From: Microvirga lotononidis
GTDB lineage: Bacteria > Pseudomonadota > Alphaproteobacteria > Rhizobiales > Beijerinckiaceae
Reading direction: 5' to 3'
NCBI RefSeq assembly: GCF_034627025.1
Contig: NZ_CP141048.1
Location: 3,608,001-3,672,000, forward strand
DNA: 64,000 bases
Below are positions 1 through 7,846 of the stretch, in pieces (position 1 is the first letter of the stretch; every line of letters starts with the position of its first letter). Made by a program: the position numbers and the translations under genes. The notes under the pieces are model-generated. The model saw only the letters and a program-made list of their open reading frames with translations. It was not told where the DNA came from and ran no database searches.

Positions 1-420
1 TTCGCGCTCTATCTGCAAAGCCGCTCCTCCGACACCTTCCAGACCGATATCCACCCGGCGGCCCGGATCGGTCGCGGCATCTTCCTCGATCATGCGACCG
101 GGCTCGTGGTGGGCGCCACCGCGGTGGTCGAGGACAACGTCTCCATGCTCCAGGACGTGACGCTCGGCGGCACCGGCAAGGAGCGGGGGGACCGTCATCC
201 GAAGATCCGCCATGGCGTCCTGATCGGGGCTGGAGCGAAGATCCTCGGCAATATTGAGGTCGGCCATTGCGCCAGAATCGCCGCCGGGTCCGTCGTGCTC
301 AAGCCCGTGCCGCACAATGCCACGGTGGCCGGCGTTCCGGCCAAGGTCATCGGCACGGCGGGATGCGAGGAGCCTGCTCGCTCCATGGATCATTGCTTCT
401 CCGAATCCGACGGAATCTGA
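1..420 (+). CDS. cysE: serine O-acetyltransferase, 3' part only
   Basis: This reading frame is open from the first base, so the N-terminus lies outside the window; 139 residues are present. CysE transfers an acetyl group from acetyl-CoA to L-serine, the first step of cysteine synthesis, in the cytoplasm. The visible part is the C-terminal left-handed beta-helix of hexapeptide repeats, with the family-diagnostic segments FLDHATGLVVG, DVTLGGTGKERGDRHPKI and the terminal VAGVPAKVIG. The His of the FLDHATG stretch is the expected catalytic histidine. The tail after VIGTAG is short and divergent, as is usual. The next gene (DUF3126) is 91 bases downstream on the same strand. The family call is secure; only the N-terminal alpha-helical domain is unseen. 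Confidence 0.95.
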   Translation, partial: FALYLQSRSSDTFQTDIHPAARIGRGIFLDHATGLVVGATAVVEDNVSMLQDVTLGGTGKERGDRHPKIRHGVLIGAGAKILGNIEVGHCARIAAGSVVLKPVPHNATVAGVPAKVIGTAGCEEPARSMDHCFSESDGI

Positions 421-511
421 CGGGAGAGGGCGCTTCCGGGCCCGGCCCCGCTTGCTCGCATGGGCGGGCCGTGGCAAGTGCACCATCCGTGACATCAAGA
501 AAGGACCTGTA

Positions 512-724
512 GTGGACAAAACCGAGATGGCTAAAGTCGAGCGCTACCTGCGCCAGACCTTTGCGAACCACTCGATCCGCGTCGTCGGTCGCCCGAAGAA
601 GGCTGACTCGGCGGAAGTTTACATCGGTGAGGAATTCGTCGGGGTGCTCTTCCTCGACGACGAGGACGGCGATCGCTCCTACAATTTCACCATGGCGATC
701 CTCGATACGGATCTCGAGGACTAA
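512..724 (+). CDS. DUF3126 family small protein
   Basis: A 70-residue acidic protein matching the DUF3126 family, which is restricted to alphaproteobacteria and has no assigned function. The sequence is compact alpha/beta with a basic N-terminal helix (VERYLRQTF) and an acidic C-terminus (FLDDEDGDRSYNF, ending DTDLED). I chose the GTG at 512 because AAAGGA lies about 7 bases upstream; an in-frame ATG at 527 has no Shine-Dalgarno sequence. The gene sits just downstream of cysE and is followed by a strong intrinsic terminator, so the two may be co-transcribed. Adjacency to cysE appears common in Hyphomicrobiales as far as I recall, but this gives no firm functional clue. Confidence 0.85.
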   Translation: MDKTEMAKVERYLRQTFANHSIRVVGRPKKADSAEVYIGEEFVGVLFLDDEDGDRSYNFTMAILDTDLED

Positions 725-738
725 ACCGGCGCTCTCGC

Positions 739-771
739 AGCAGAACCTCAATCCCAGGTTCTGCTGTTTTT
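739..771 (+). terminator. intrinsic terminator after DUF3126
   Basis: A perfect 10-base stem (AGCAGAACCT at 739-748 with AGGTTCTGCT at 756-765) has a 7-base loop and is followed by a run of five T. It ends the cysE/DUF3126 transcription unit 16 bases before the carbonic anhydrase start. Confidence 0.8.
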
Positions 772-786
772 CCATGTGGACCTGCG

Positions 787-1317
787 ATGCCGATCTACAG
801 TCTCGACGATACCGCTCCGACCCTTCCCGAGCCCGGCCGCTTCTGGATCGCTCCCGATGCCCATGTGATCGGCAAGGTGCGCCTTGGACTCGATGTGGGC
901 ATCTGGTTCGGGGCCGTGCTGCGCGGCGACAACGAGTTGATCGATATCGGCGAGGGCACGAATATCCAGGAAGGGGCACTGCTCCACACGGATATGGGAG
1001 CCCCCCTCGCGGTCGGGGCCGGCTGCACCATCGGCCACAAGGCCATCCTGCACGGCTGCACGATCGGCGAGAATTCCCTGATCGGCATGGGCGCCACGGT
1101 GCTGAACCATGCGCGCATCGGCGCGAATTGCCTCGTGGGGGCCAATTCCCTTGTGACCGAGGGCAAGCAGTTTCCGGACAATTCCCTCATCGTCGGAGCG
1201 CCCGCCAGGGCGATCCGCGTGCTCGATGCCGACGTGATCGAACGGCTCCGCTGGTCCGCCAGGGGCTATGTCGACAACTGGAAGCGCTTCGCCAAGGGAA
1301 TGAAGCGGATCGATTGA
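787..1317 (+). CDS. gamma-carbonic anhydrase family protein
   Basis: A 176-residue left-handed beta-helix protein of the gamma-carbonic anhydrase/YrdA/PaaY family. It shows hexapeptide repeats throughout (for example VGIWFGAVLRGD, IGHKAILHGCTIGENSLIGMG). The three metal-binding histidines of the family are visible: one in LLHTD and two in GHKAILHGC. The C-terminal helix (VIERLRWSARGYVDNWKRF) is the typical trimer-packing helix. Members bind Zn or Fe in the cytoplasm; some hydrate CO2 but many have no proven activity, so the enzymatic role is inferred. The gene stands alone between a terminator and a convergently transcribed peptidase gene. Confidence 0.9.
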   Translation: MPIYSLDDTAPTLPEPGRFWIAPDAHVIGKVRLGLDVGIWFGAVLRGDNELIDIGEGTNIQEGALLHTDMGAPLAVGAGCTIGHKAILHGCTIGENSLIGMGATVLNHARIGANCLVGANSLVTEGKQFPDNSLIVGAPARAIRVLDADVIERLRWSARGYVDNWKRFAKGMKRID

Positions 1318-1378
1318 TCCGCCTCCAAAGGGCTCGTGGCACAACGAAGAGCAGTCGGCCCTACCGCCGTTTGCCGCC

Positions 1379-2062
1379 TTACCTGTTCGCGGTGGTGGTC
1401 GGCGACGACATGATGCCGCCGAGCGAGACCCAGCCGACCACGTCCTGGCTCTCGCGCTTGATGTAGACGTAGCCCGTCTGGTGCCACGGCAGGATGGCGT
1501 TCTTCTTGTTGTCGAGGACGAAATCGCCCCGGCTGGTGCGGACCATCAGCACCGCATGACCTTCGCCGAGCTCGTCGATCACGACGGTCATGCGCATGGC
1601 GCGGCGCGGCAGGCCCGCTTCGGCGAGAAGCTTGCGCTTCAGGAGCTGGAAGTCCTCGCAATCGCCCTTGCCGTCATCGGGGAAACCCCAAACGTCGACG
1701 ACGCCCCAGTGATCGGCATCCGTCACGGCCTTGATCGTGGAATTCACGCGCTGGTTCACCGACACGATGGTCTTCCAGATCTGCGGCGTCATCTCGATGG
1801 TGTCGGGCTCAGACGCGTTGACGGCGCATTCGGACCGATACTTCGCGCAGAAATCCGACCAGCCTTGGAGCGGCCTGGCCGAGCCGACGCTCGTGATCGG
1901 GACGCTGGACGGGGGCAGGGACGCCAGGGTCTGAGCCTGTGCGGCTGCGCCGGAAAGGAGAAAAGAGACACCCAGCAGAGCTGTTTTGATGAATGTGCCG
2001 AAAACGGCAGGCTTCTCATTTACGCCACAGAAAAGGCTGTTCTTGAAATAATCCTGCCGCAT
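1379..2062 (-). CDS. transglutaminase-like cysteine peptidase (BTLCP family), periplasmic
   Basis: Bacterial transglutaminase-like cysteine proteinase family (PF06035). A Cys-His-Asp triad is visible: Cys in KGDCEDFQ, His in GEGHAVLMV and Asp in FVLDNKKN. A hydrophobic signal segment (ALLGVSFLLSGAAAQAQ) indicates export, though the n-region before it is long. I took the ATG at 2062; the reading frame is open up to 2182, but that extension lacks a ribosome site and would cross an exact CtrA box at 2077-2092. In Pseudomonas, LapG of this family cleaves surface adhesins and is controlled by the c-di-GMP receptor LapD, but no LapD-like gene is nearby, so that role is only a possibility. The box sits only about 15 bases before the start, so either transcription is leaderless or the box works as a repressor site. 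Confidence 0.85.
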   Translation of the reverse strand: MRQDYFKNSLFCGVNEKPAVFGTFIKTALLGVSFLLSGAAAQAQTLASLPPSSVPITSVGSARPLQGWSDFCAKYRSECAVNASEPDTIEMTPQIWKTIVSVNQRVNSTIKAVTDADHWGVVDVWGFPDDGKGDCEDFQLLKRKLLAEAGLPRRAMRMTVVIDELGEGHAVLMVRTSRGDFVLDNKKNAILPWHQTGYVYIKRESQDVVGWVSLGGIMSSPTTTANR

Positions 2063-2076
2063 GCCCCACCAGCCGG

Positions 2077-2092
2077 TTAACGTTCTTTTAAC
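2077..2092. promoter_or_regulatory. exact CtrA box between BTLCP peptidase and rhomboid genes
   Basis: TTAA (2077-2080), seven bases, then TTAAC (2088-2092) matches the full CtrA consensus. The site is nearly palindromic and readable on both strands. It lies between two divergent genes, 15 bases before the peptidase start and 260 bases before the rhomboid start. GTTAAC half sites occur nearby around 2141 and 2175. Confidence 0.6.
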
Positions 2093-2351
2093 CAAACTGA
2101 CATGGTTGAATTTTGGGCTCAAGCGGAAAGTAAAGGGTGAGTTAACGCGTCGCGGCTCAACCGGTTCCATCATGGTTAACAAAAATATCGAGGGGCCCGC
2201 GAGAGGGAAGGAACGGGTTCCTCTCCGCCAGGGCCGTCTCCTGTCGCCTGTGGGTTTTGCTCGACGGACGCCCCCGAACGGGTCTACTCAAATGAGAGAT
2301 CGAATGCTGCCGGCACGATGACGAGGTCGGCTGCCAGACAAAAAGCAGTTC

Positions 2352-3167
2352 ATGTCCCCAAACCCACCGCGCGTCCGTGAGCCGATCCTCAATCTGCCGA
2401 CGGCCATCACCCTGTCCCTCGCCGTGCTGATCGGCATTCATGCGCTTCGCCTCTTCCTGTCCGAAGAGACCGACTTCACGCTGATCATCGACTGGGCGGT
2501 CATCCCCGCCCGGTGGTCCGTGGCGTTCGGCGGGGTGCGGATCGACGAGATCATGCAGGCGCTTCGGGAGGGCGTGCCGGATGACACCATCTCGCCCATG
2601 ATGGCCCTGGCGCAATACGTGCTGGCCCAGGAGGAGGGGCGGCCCTGGACCGCCCTGACTTACGCCTTCCTCCATGGCTCTTGGGCCCATGTCCTCATGA
2701 ACGGCGTCTGGCTTGCCGCATTCGGGACGCCGATCGTCAGGCGCTGCGGTGCTCCGCGATTCTTCATCCTCATGGCCGTCTCGGCGGTGTGCGGGGCCGT
2801 GTTCTACGCCTTCATGAATCCCACGCAGGTCCTGCCGATGATCGGGGCCTCGGGCGCCGTGTCCGGCCTCATGGCGGCGGCCTCCTGGTTCATCTTCTCC
2901 CCGCCCGCCTGGCACTGGGAGGGCCGTCTTGCGCAGCCCCACGAGAGGCCGCGCGAAACCCTTGGGCACATGGTGCGCAATCGTCAGGTGCTGATCTTCC
3001 TCGGCATCTGGTTCGCCGCCAACTACGTGTTCGCCTTCGTGCAGCCCGTCGGCATGATGGATGCGAGCATCGCCTGGGAAGCGCATATCGGCGGCTTCCT
3101 TGCCGGCCTCGCGATTTTCCCCCTGTTGGATCCGCTTCCGGCCCGGCCAAGCCGCATCTCGGCTTGA
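2352..3167 (+). CDS. rhomboid family intramembrane serine protease
   Basis: A 271-residue polytopic membrane protein with the rhomboid core: Asn117 in HVLMNGVW (oxyanion side), the GASG motif with the nucleophile Ser167, and His245 in EAHIGGFLAG. There are six or more hydrophobic segments, starting with LSLAVLIGIHALRLFL near residue 21. Rhomboids cut transmembrane substrates within the bilayer; the substrate here is unknown. The ATG at 2352 lacks a strong Shine-Dalgarno sequence but is the only start that preserves the first membrane segment. The gene is divergent from the BTLCP peptidase across a CtrA box, so cell-cycle control of both is possible. Family confidence is high. Confidence 0.93.
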   Translation: MSPNPPRVREPILNLPTAITLSLAVLIGIHALRLFLSEETDFTLIIDWAVIPARWSVAFGGVRIDEIMQALREGVPDDTISPMMALAQYVLAQEEGRPWTALTYAFLHGSWAHVLMNGVWLAAFGTPIVRRCGAPRFFILMAVSAVCGAVFYAFMNPTQVLPMIGASGAVSGLMAAASWFIFSPPAWHWEGRLAQPHERPRETLGHMVRNRQVLIFLGIWFAANYVFAFVQPVGMMDASIAWEAHIGGFLAGLAIFPLLDPLPARPSRISA

Positions 3168-3306
3168 AACCAACGCGGTTTGATCCAATCATCGTAAGGC
3201 TGACGTAGGGTTCACATCCCAATGTCGATTGGGAGGTCGGGCCCGATTTCAGCCTTGCGAATGGAGGGCTGATCGTCCTCGCCGTTCGCACAACGGGAGG
3301 GAATGA

Positions 3307-3738
3307 ATGATCGTCAATCGAATTCTTTCGATCAAAGGTCGCGACGTCGCCACCATCGAGCCGAGCCGATCCTTGAGCGAGGCGGCCAGGGTTCTCGCGG
3401 AACGCAGAATTGGTGCTCTTCTCATCGTGGACGGCCACCGGCCGGTCGTAGGCATCATCTCGGAGCGCGATATCGTGCGGGCCGTTGCCGCTCAGGGGGC
3501 TAAGGCCCTGGACGAGCCGGTCTCCCGTTTCATGACCGAGAAGGTGGTGACCTGCACGGGCGAGACCTCGATCAACGACATCATGGAACTGATGACGCAG
3601 CAGAAGTTCCGGCACATTCCCGTCGTCGAGGGCGGACGTCTTTCCGGCATCATTTCCATCGGCGACGTGGTGAAGCTGCGCCTCGAAGAAGTCGAGGCGG
3701 AGACGCAGGCGATCAAGGAATATATCGCGACGGCCTGA
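3307..3738 (+). CDS. two-CBS-domain protein
   Basis: A 143-residue protein made essentially of a pair of CBS domains (about residues 8-63 and 74-130) with the usual RIGALLIVD...VGIISERDIVR and FRHIPVVEGGRLSGIISIGDVV patterns. Stand-alone CBS pairs bind adenine nucleotides and act as energy or redox sensors; the partner is unknown. A good ribosome site (GGGAGGG) precedes the ATG. The stop codon abuts the stop of the convergent patatin gene within a shared TGATCA palindrome. A second CBS protein, at 11.8-13.2 kb, shares the domain but is fused to BON. Confidence 0.92.
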   Translation: MIVNRILSIKGRDVATIEPSRSLSEAARVLAERRIGALLIVDGHRPVVGIISERDIVRAVAAQGAKALDEPVSRFMTEKVVTCTGETSINDIMELMTQQKFRHIPVVEGGRLSGIISIGDVVKLRLEEVEAETQAIKEYIATA

Positions 3739-4749
3739 TCAGCGGGCCTGCGTTTCCTGCAGCAGTTCGAGGATGTCCGGCAGGGCGCGTTCCGTCGCCT
3801 GCCGGCCCAGGCTGATGCATTCCTGGGCCCTGTGGAACTCGAAGAGTCCCATCTTGGCGAGCTTCGGCGCGACCATGATGTCGGGCGGGTCTCCCGCGAG
3901 CCTGGAGCGGGCGATGCGGTCCTGCGTGATGTTGAAGGCATCGACCATCACCGTCGCGAGACCCGGGGCATTCGGCTTGCGCGGCTTGTCCCCCTTGGCT
4001 CCCGGAAAGATCCCCCACCGCCGGGGAGCTTCCTCGATGGCTTCTTCGATCTCCTGCTCGTCGCTGGTCTCCGTATCGTAGGATTGGATGACCGTTCCGC
4101 GCACGCGCACCTCGCCGTTGAGGTTCACGCAGATCACGATGTCCGCGCCCAGCGCCCGGGCCGCCGTGATCGGGATCGGGTTGACCAGGGCGCCGTCCAT
4201 GAGCCAGCGCCCGCCGATCATGACCGGATCGAAGATGCCCGGCAGGGCATAGGACGCCCGCATGGCCGGGACGAGGGGGCCGCGGGTAAGCCAGATCTCG
4301 TGGCCGCTCACGAGTTCGGTCGCGATGGTGCAGAACTTGACCGGCAGGGTTTCGACCCGGCGGTCCATCAGGTCCTGGTCGAGCAGGCGCTGCAGGCGCC
4401 CACCGGCGATCAGGCCAGCGCCGCTGAAGTGGAAATCGAGGAGTCCCATGACGCGCCGCTTGGTCAGGGAGAGGGCGAAAGCCTCCAGCTCATCGAGCTT
4501 TCCGGCCGCATAGCACCCGCCGACCACGGCGCCGATTGAGGATCCGGCAATCACGTCCGGAACGATACCCGCTTCCGTGAGGACGCGCAGGACGCCGATA
4601 TGAGACCAGCCGCGCGCCGCCCCGCCGCCCAGGGCCAAGCCGATCCTGGTCTTCGTGCGCGGGTCGCGGTCCGTCGGCTGCTTCACCTCGGCCGCCCCTC
4701 CGCCACCCCCTGATCCGGCGCTGCGCCGGGCAATCCCGTCCCACAACAT
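3739..4749 (-). CDS. patatin-like phospholipase (RssA-like)
   Basis: A 336-residue patatin-family hydrolase. Visible elements are the glycine-rich oxyanion loop ALGGGAARGWSHIG, the GSSIG nucleophile elbow (Ser71 from the chosen start), and the catalytic Asp185 in LMDGALVNP. Patatins hydrolyse acyl ester bonds of phospholipids; bacterial RssA-type proteins are cytoplasmic or membrane-associated with unclear substrates. I chose ATG 4749 because GGAG lies 6 bases upstream; a TTG at 4761 is possible. The C-terminal 90 residues are charged and carry no recognised domain. It is convergent with the CBS gene and has its own promoter region next to a convergent or tandem MFS gene. Confidence 0.88.
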   Translation of the reverse strand: MLWDGIARRSAGSGGGGGAAEVKQPTDRDPRTKTRIGLALGGGAARGWSHIGVLRVLTEAGIVPDVIAGSSIGAVVGGCYAAGKLDELEAFALSLTKRRVMGLLDFHFSGAGLIAGGRLQRLLDQDLMDRRVETLPVKFCTIATELVSGHEIWLTRGPLVPAMRASYALPGIFDPVMIGGRWLMDGALVNPIPITAARALGADIVICVNLNGEVRVRGTVIQSYDTETSDEQEIEEAIEEAPRRWGIFPGAKGDKPRKPNAPGLATVMVDAFNITQDRIARSRLAGDPPDIMVAPKLAKMGLFEFHRAQECISLGRQATERALPDILELLQETQAR

Positions 4750-4846
4750 TGATCGCTCCAAGGCCTTGCTTCCCCTTCATGCGGTCTCGGCATGAAGACT
4801 GCATGAAGGTTGCCCTTAAGTTTCAAGTAGGATTGGTTCAGGAAAA

Positions 4847-5992
4847 CTAAACAGCGCCGCGCCGCAAAGCCCGCTGCGACAAAATGATGATCACGAAGGC
4901 GAGGCCGATGAGCACGCCCAGCATCGCGCGAAGGCCGAAGATCTCTCCTCCGAACCCGATGAGCGGGGGCCCGAGCAGAAGGCCGCCATATCCCAGGGTC
5001 GCCACCATGGCGACGCCCATGCTCGGCGGAAAGTCCTTCATCTGCCCGGCGGTGCTGAACAGAACCGGCACCGCGTTGGCCAAGCCGATGCCCACGAGCG
5101 AGAAGCCGATGGCGGCGGGCAGGGGCTGCGGCAGGAGCATCGCCAGGGCAAGGCCGAACGCCGAGAGCAGGCCCCCGAACTGCACGGTCCGGACACGGCC
5201 GAGATGCCGGACGACGAAATCGCCCATGAAGCGGCAGACCGTCATGGCGAGGGAGAATGCGGCAAATCCGGTGACGGCCGTCTCCAGGCTCGCCCCTGCG
5301 ACGGTCTGGAGATAGATCGCGCTCCAATCGACCATGGCTCCCTCGACGAGGAAGCAGAACATGGCGAGCACGGCCAGGATCATGACGCTTCCCCGCGGCC
5401 AGGCGAAGCCGTGCCCCTCCGCCGAGCGCTCGGTTTCTCCGAGCGTCCAGAAGGCGGCGACGAGGAAGAGCAGGCCCATCCCGAGGCAGGAGATCAGAAG
5501 CGTCGGGACGATGCCGACGTTGAGGGCGATGAGAAGGCCGGACGCTCCAGCCCCTGCCAGGCCGCCGAGGCTGAAGAAGGCGTGCAGGGAGGACATGATG
5601 GCCGAGCCCCAGGCCTTTTCGACCACCGTGGCGTTGGTGTTCATCGCAATGTCCATGGTGCCGTTGCAGGCTCCGGCCAGGAGGGCGGCTGCCACGAACA
5701 GGCTCAGGTTCGGGGCTAGGCCCGGAAGGGCGAGGGCCGCTGCGAAGGCGAAAGCCGCGATCGTCGTCATGGTGCGGCTGCCGACCACCGTCACGGCCCA
5801 GCCGATGACGGGCATGAGCGCGACCGCTCCCAGGGAGAAGGCCAGGAGGCCAAGGCTGAGCTGGCCGTCGGACAGGCCGAGCGATTCCTTGAACCGGGGA
5901 AGCTGGGCCGCCCAGGTTCCGATGCCGAAGCCGTTTCCGAAGAAGATGGCGCTGGCGGCCAGGCGTGCGGGGAGTAGATCACGTCGCGTCAT
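4847..5992 (-). CDS. MFS transporter (YbjJ/FucP-like)
   Basis: A 381-residue major facilitator with about 12 hydrophobic segments. The N-terminus (AIFFGNGFGIGTWAAQLPRFK, then LGLSDGQLSLGLL) is typical of the YbjJ-like group of small MFS proteins; the loop after helix 4 contains NGTMDIAMNTNATVVE, also characteristic of that group. Substrate is unknown; related proteins are annotated as sugar or drug carriers. The gene is transcribed on the same strand as the patatin gene 97 bases downstream and could form a loose operon with it. There is no regulator next to it. Confidence 0.88.
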   Translation of the reverse strand: MTRRDLLPARLAASAIFFGNGFGIGTWAAQLPRFKESLGLSDGQLSLGLLAFSLGAVALMPVIGWAVTVVGSRTMTTIAAFAFAAALALPGLAPNLSLFVAAALLAGACNGTMDIAMNTNATVVEKAWGSAIMSSLHAFFSLGGLAGAGASGLLIALNVGIVPTLLISCLGMGLLFLVAAFWTLGETERSAEGHGFAWPRGSVMILAVLAMFCFLVEGAMVDWSAIYLQTVAGASLETAVTGFAAFSLAMTVCRFMGDFVVRHLGRVRTVQFGGLLSAFGLALAMLLPQPLPAAIGFSLVGIGLANAVPVLFSTAGQMKDFPPSMGVAMVATLGYGGLLLGPPLIGFGGEIFGLRAMLGVLIGLAFVIIILSQRALRRGAV

Positions 5993-6074
5993 CCGGCGTT
6001 CCTAACCCGAAGATCCGGAAACTGCACCCGCTTCGATAAAGATGGCAGCCCCGCACATCCGAAGGGCTGCGGCC

Positions 6075-6491
6075 TCACGCGATCACGAGGCGGGTCCGGC
6101 CATCGGACATTTCCACCCGGCGGTAGAAGCAGGAGCGGCGCCCGGTATGGCAGCAGCCGCCGTCGCCGGCGACCTGGACCTTCAAGAGCAGGGCGTCCTG
6201 GTCGCAGTCGACCCGTATTTCCCTGACCGTCTGGATCTGCCCGCTGGTCGCTCCCTTGTGCCAGAGTTCGCCGCGCGAGCGCGACCAGTACCAGGCTTCG
6301 CCGGTCTCGATGGTCTTCGCCAGGGCCTCGGCGTTCATGTGGGCGACCATGAGGATCTCGCCGGTGATGGCATCCATGGTGACGCAGGTGATCAGCCCGT
6401 CCGCCCCGAAGCGGGGCGACAGCACCGTTCCCTCCTCAAGCTCGGCCTTGGAGCCGGCAGCGGGGAAGGGGGGGGACCCGGATACGTTCAT
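6075..6491 (-). CDS. hisI: phosphoribosyl-AMP cyclohydrolase
   Basis: A 138-residue stand-alone HisI, which opens the adenine ring of phosphoribosyl-AMP in histidine synthesis. It has the family core [31 protein letters not shown], and the Zn-binding set [10 protein letters not shown] followed by [16 protein letters not shown]. No HisE domain is fused, as expected in alphaproteobacteria. The start ATG at 6491 is 9 bases from the stop of folE on the same strand, so the two are almost certainly one transcription unit. A longer frame runs upstream, but that part overlaps folE in another frame and is not real. Confidence 0.95.
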   Translation of the reverse strand: MNVSGSPPFPAAGSKAELEEGTVLSPRFGADGLITCVTMDAITGEILMVAHMNAEALAKTIETGEAWYWSRSRGELWHKGATSGQIQTVREIRVDCDQDALLLKVQVAGDGGCCHTGRRSCFYRRVEMSDGRTRLVIA

Positions 6492-6499
6492 GGGCAGCC

Positions 6500-7147
6500 T
6501 CAGCCCCGGCCGTTCCGGACGAGCGTGAGGAAACGCACCTGCTCGGCCGGATCTTCCTTGAAGATTCCGGTGAACTGGGTGGTCAGCGTCAGGGCGCCGG
6601 CCTTCTGGATGCCGCGCATGGACATGCACATGTGCTCGGCCTCGATCATGACGGCGACGCCGCGCGGCTCCAGGGCGGCGACCATCGCCTTGGCGATCTG
6701 GGACGTCATGGTCTCCTGGGTCTGCAGCCGGCGCGCATAGGCGTCCACGAGGCGGGCGAGCTTGGACAGGCCGACGACGCCCTTGGTGGGGTAATAAGCC
6801 ACATGCGCGACGCCGAAGAACGGCACCATGTGGTGCTCGCAATGGGAGTAGAAGGGAATGTCGCGCACCAGAACGATATCGTCGTAGCCCTCGACCTCGG
6901 CGAAGATCTTGTCGAGAATTTCGGAAGGATCCTCGTCGTACCCGGAGTAGAATTCCCGGAACGCCTTGACGACGCGCTTGGGCGTATCCTGCAGGCCCTC
7001 GCGGCTCGGGTCGTCACCGGCCCAGCGGAGCAGGATGCGAACAGCCGCTTCGGCTTCTTCCCGGGTCGGGGAGGGAGCCGGCTTGTCGGCAGCGGTCGTC
7101 AGACGCGTGGACAGGGACTTAACCACATCACTCACGTGGAGCCTCAT
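6500..7147 (-). CDS. folE: GTP cyclohydrolase I
   Basis: A 215-residue type I GTP cyclohydrolase, which makes 7,8-dihydroneopterin triphosphate for folate synthesis. The Zn site [12 protein letters not shown] is present (Cys103 and His106 if numbered from 7147), with [10 protein letters not shown] providing the third ligand, and the C-terminus has [11 protein letters not shown] and FTGIFKED as expected. The N-terminal extension of about 30 residues is variable in the family; a GTG start a few codons inside is possible because the upstream ribosome site is weak. It is first in the folE-hisI pair and divergent from the Fe-S scaffold gene. Confidence 0.95.
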   Translation of the reverse strand: MRLHVSDVVKSLSTRLTTAADKPAPSPTREEAEAAVRILLRWAGDDPSREGLQDTPKRVVKAFREFYSGYDEDPSEILDKIFAEVEGYDDIVLVRDIPFYSHCEHHMVPFFGVAHVAYYPTKGVVGLSKLARLVDAYARRLQTQETMTSQIAKAMVAALEPRGVAVMIEAEHMCMSMRGIQKAGALTLTTQFTGIFKEDPAEQVRFLTLVRNGRG

Positions 7148-7294
7148 TTCTCAACTTTGCACCGAGGAAGCTTGGCCGCCCGGCAGTTTCTAATTTCTTT
7201 CCATGCAGCGCTGCGTGGCCAATATCGCAGAACTGTATCACAGGGCTTATATAGGTATATGAGCACATTCCCAACCGTCATGTCATGAGACGAT

Positions 7295-7741
7295 ATGCTG
7301 AACGACATCTACAGCCGACGCATTCTCGAACTGGCCGCCGATATCCCGCACCTGGGACGGCTGCCCGCGCCCGATGCGTCCGCGACGGCCCGTTCCAAGC
7401 TCTGCGGCTCGACCGTGACGGTCGACGTCAAGCTCGAAGGCAATGTTGTGACGGCTTTCGCCCATGACGTAAAGGCCTGCGCCCTCGGCCAGGCCTCGTC
7501 GTCGATCATGGGGCGGAATATAATCGGAGCGACCATAGAGGAGCTTCGCGACGTCCGCGATGCGGCAAGTCGTCTGCTGAAAGCCGACGGAGAGGCTCCC
7601 TCGGGAAGGTGGGAAGACCTCAAAGTCCTGGAGCCGTTGCGGACCTACAAGGCCCGCCACGCCTCGATTCTGCTCACGTTCGATGCGGTTGTGGACGCGC
7701 TCGACCAGATCGAAGCCCGGCGGATTGAGGATGTTCGATAG
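7295..7741 (+). CDS. NifU/IscU-like Fe-S scaffold protein with His in place of the third Cys
   Basis: A 148-residue protein of the IscU/NifU N-terminal family, which assembles Fe-S clusters before transfer. It keeps Cys37 (SKLCGSTV) and Cys62 (VKACALGQASSS), but the position of the third cluster cysteine is histidine (KARHAS, His122). My recollection is that this His variant is the normal form in a conserved rhizobial group, so it is probably functional and not a degraded copy. There are no isc or suf genes around it; neighbours are folE-hisI (divergent), a radical SAM gene (convergent) and yidD. Whether it builds clusters or carries another metal cannot be told from sequence. Confidence 0.85.
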   Translation: MLNDIYSRRILELAADIPHLGRLPAPDASATARSKLCGSTVTVDVKLEGNVVTAFAHDVKACALGQASSSIMGRNIIGATIEELRDVRDAASRLLKADGEAPSGRWEDLKVLEPLRTYKARHASILLTFDAVVDALDQIEARRIEDVR

Positions 7742-7846
7742 ACCCGCAGGCATCCGGCGCGAAAGTCGGTTCACTGTCGGTGCGGCGCGAAGGCTCCATC
7801 AAGGAAACAGGTCAATAATCCTAATCTCGTGAGCGTGCCGTGGGCT

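Noticed and set aside
7223..7262. TATATA-rich stretch between folE and the scaffold gene as a definite promoter
   Set aside because: A -10-like block is present, but no convincing -35 at proper spacing was found, so it is not listed as a feature.
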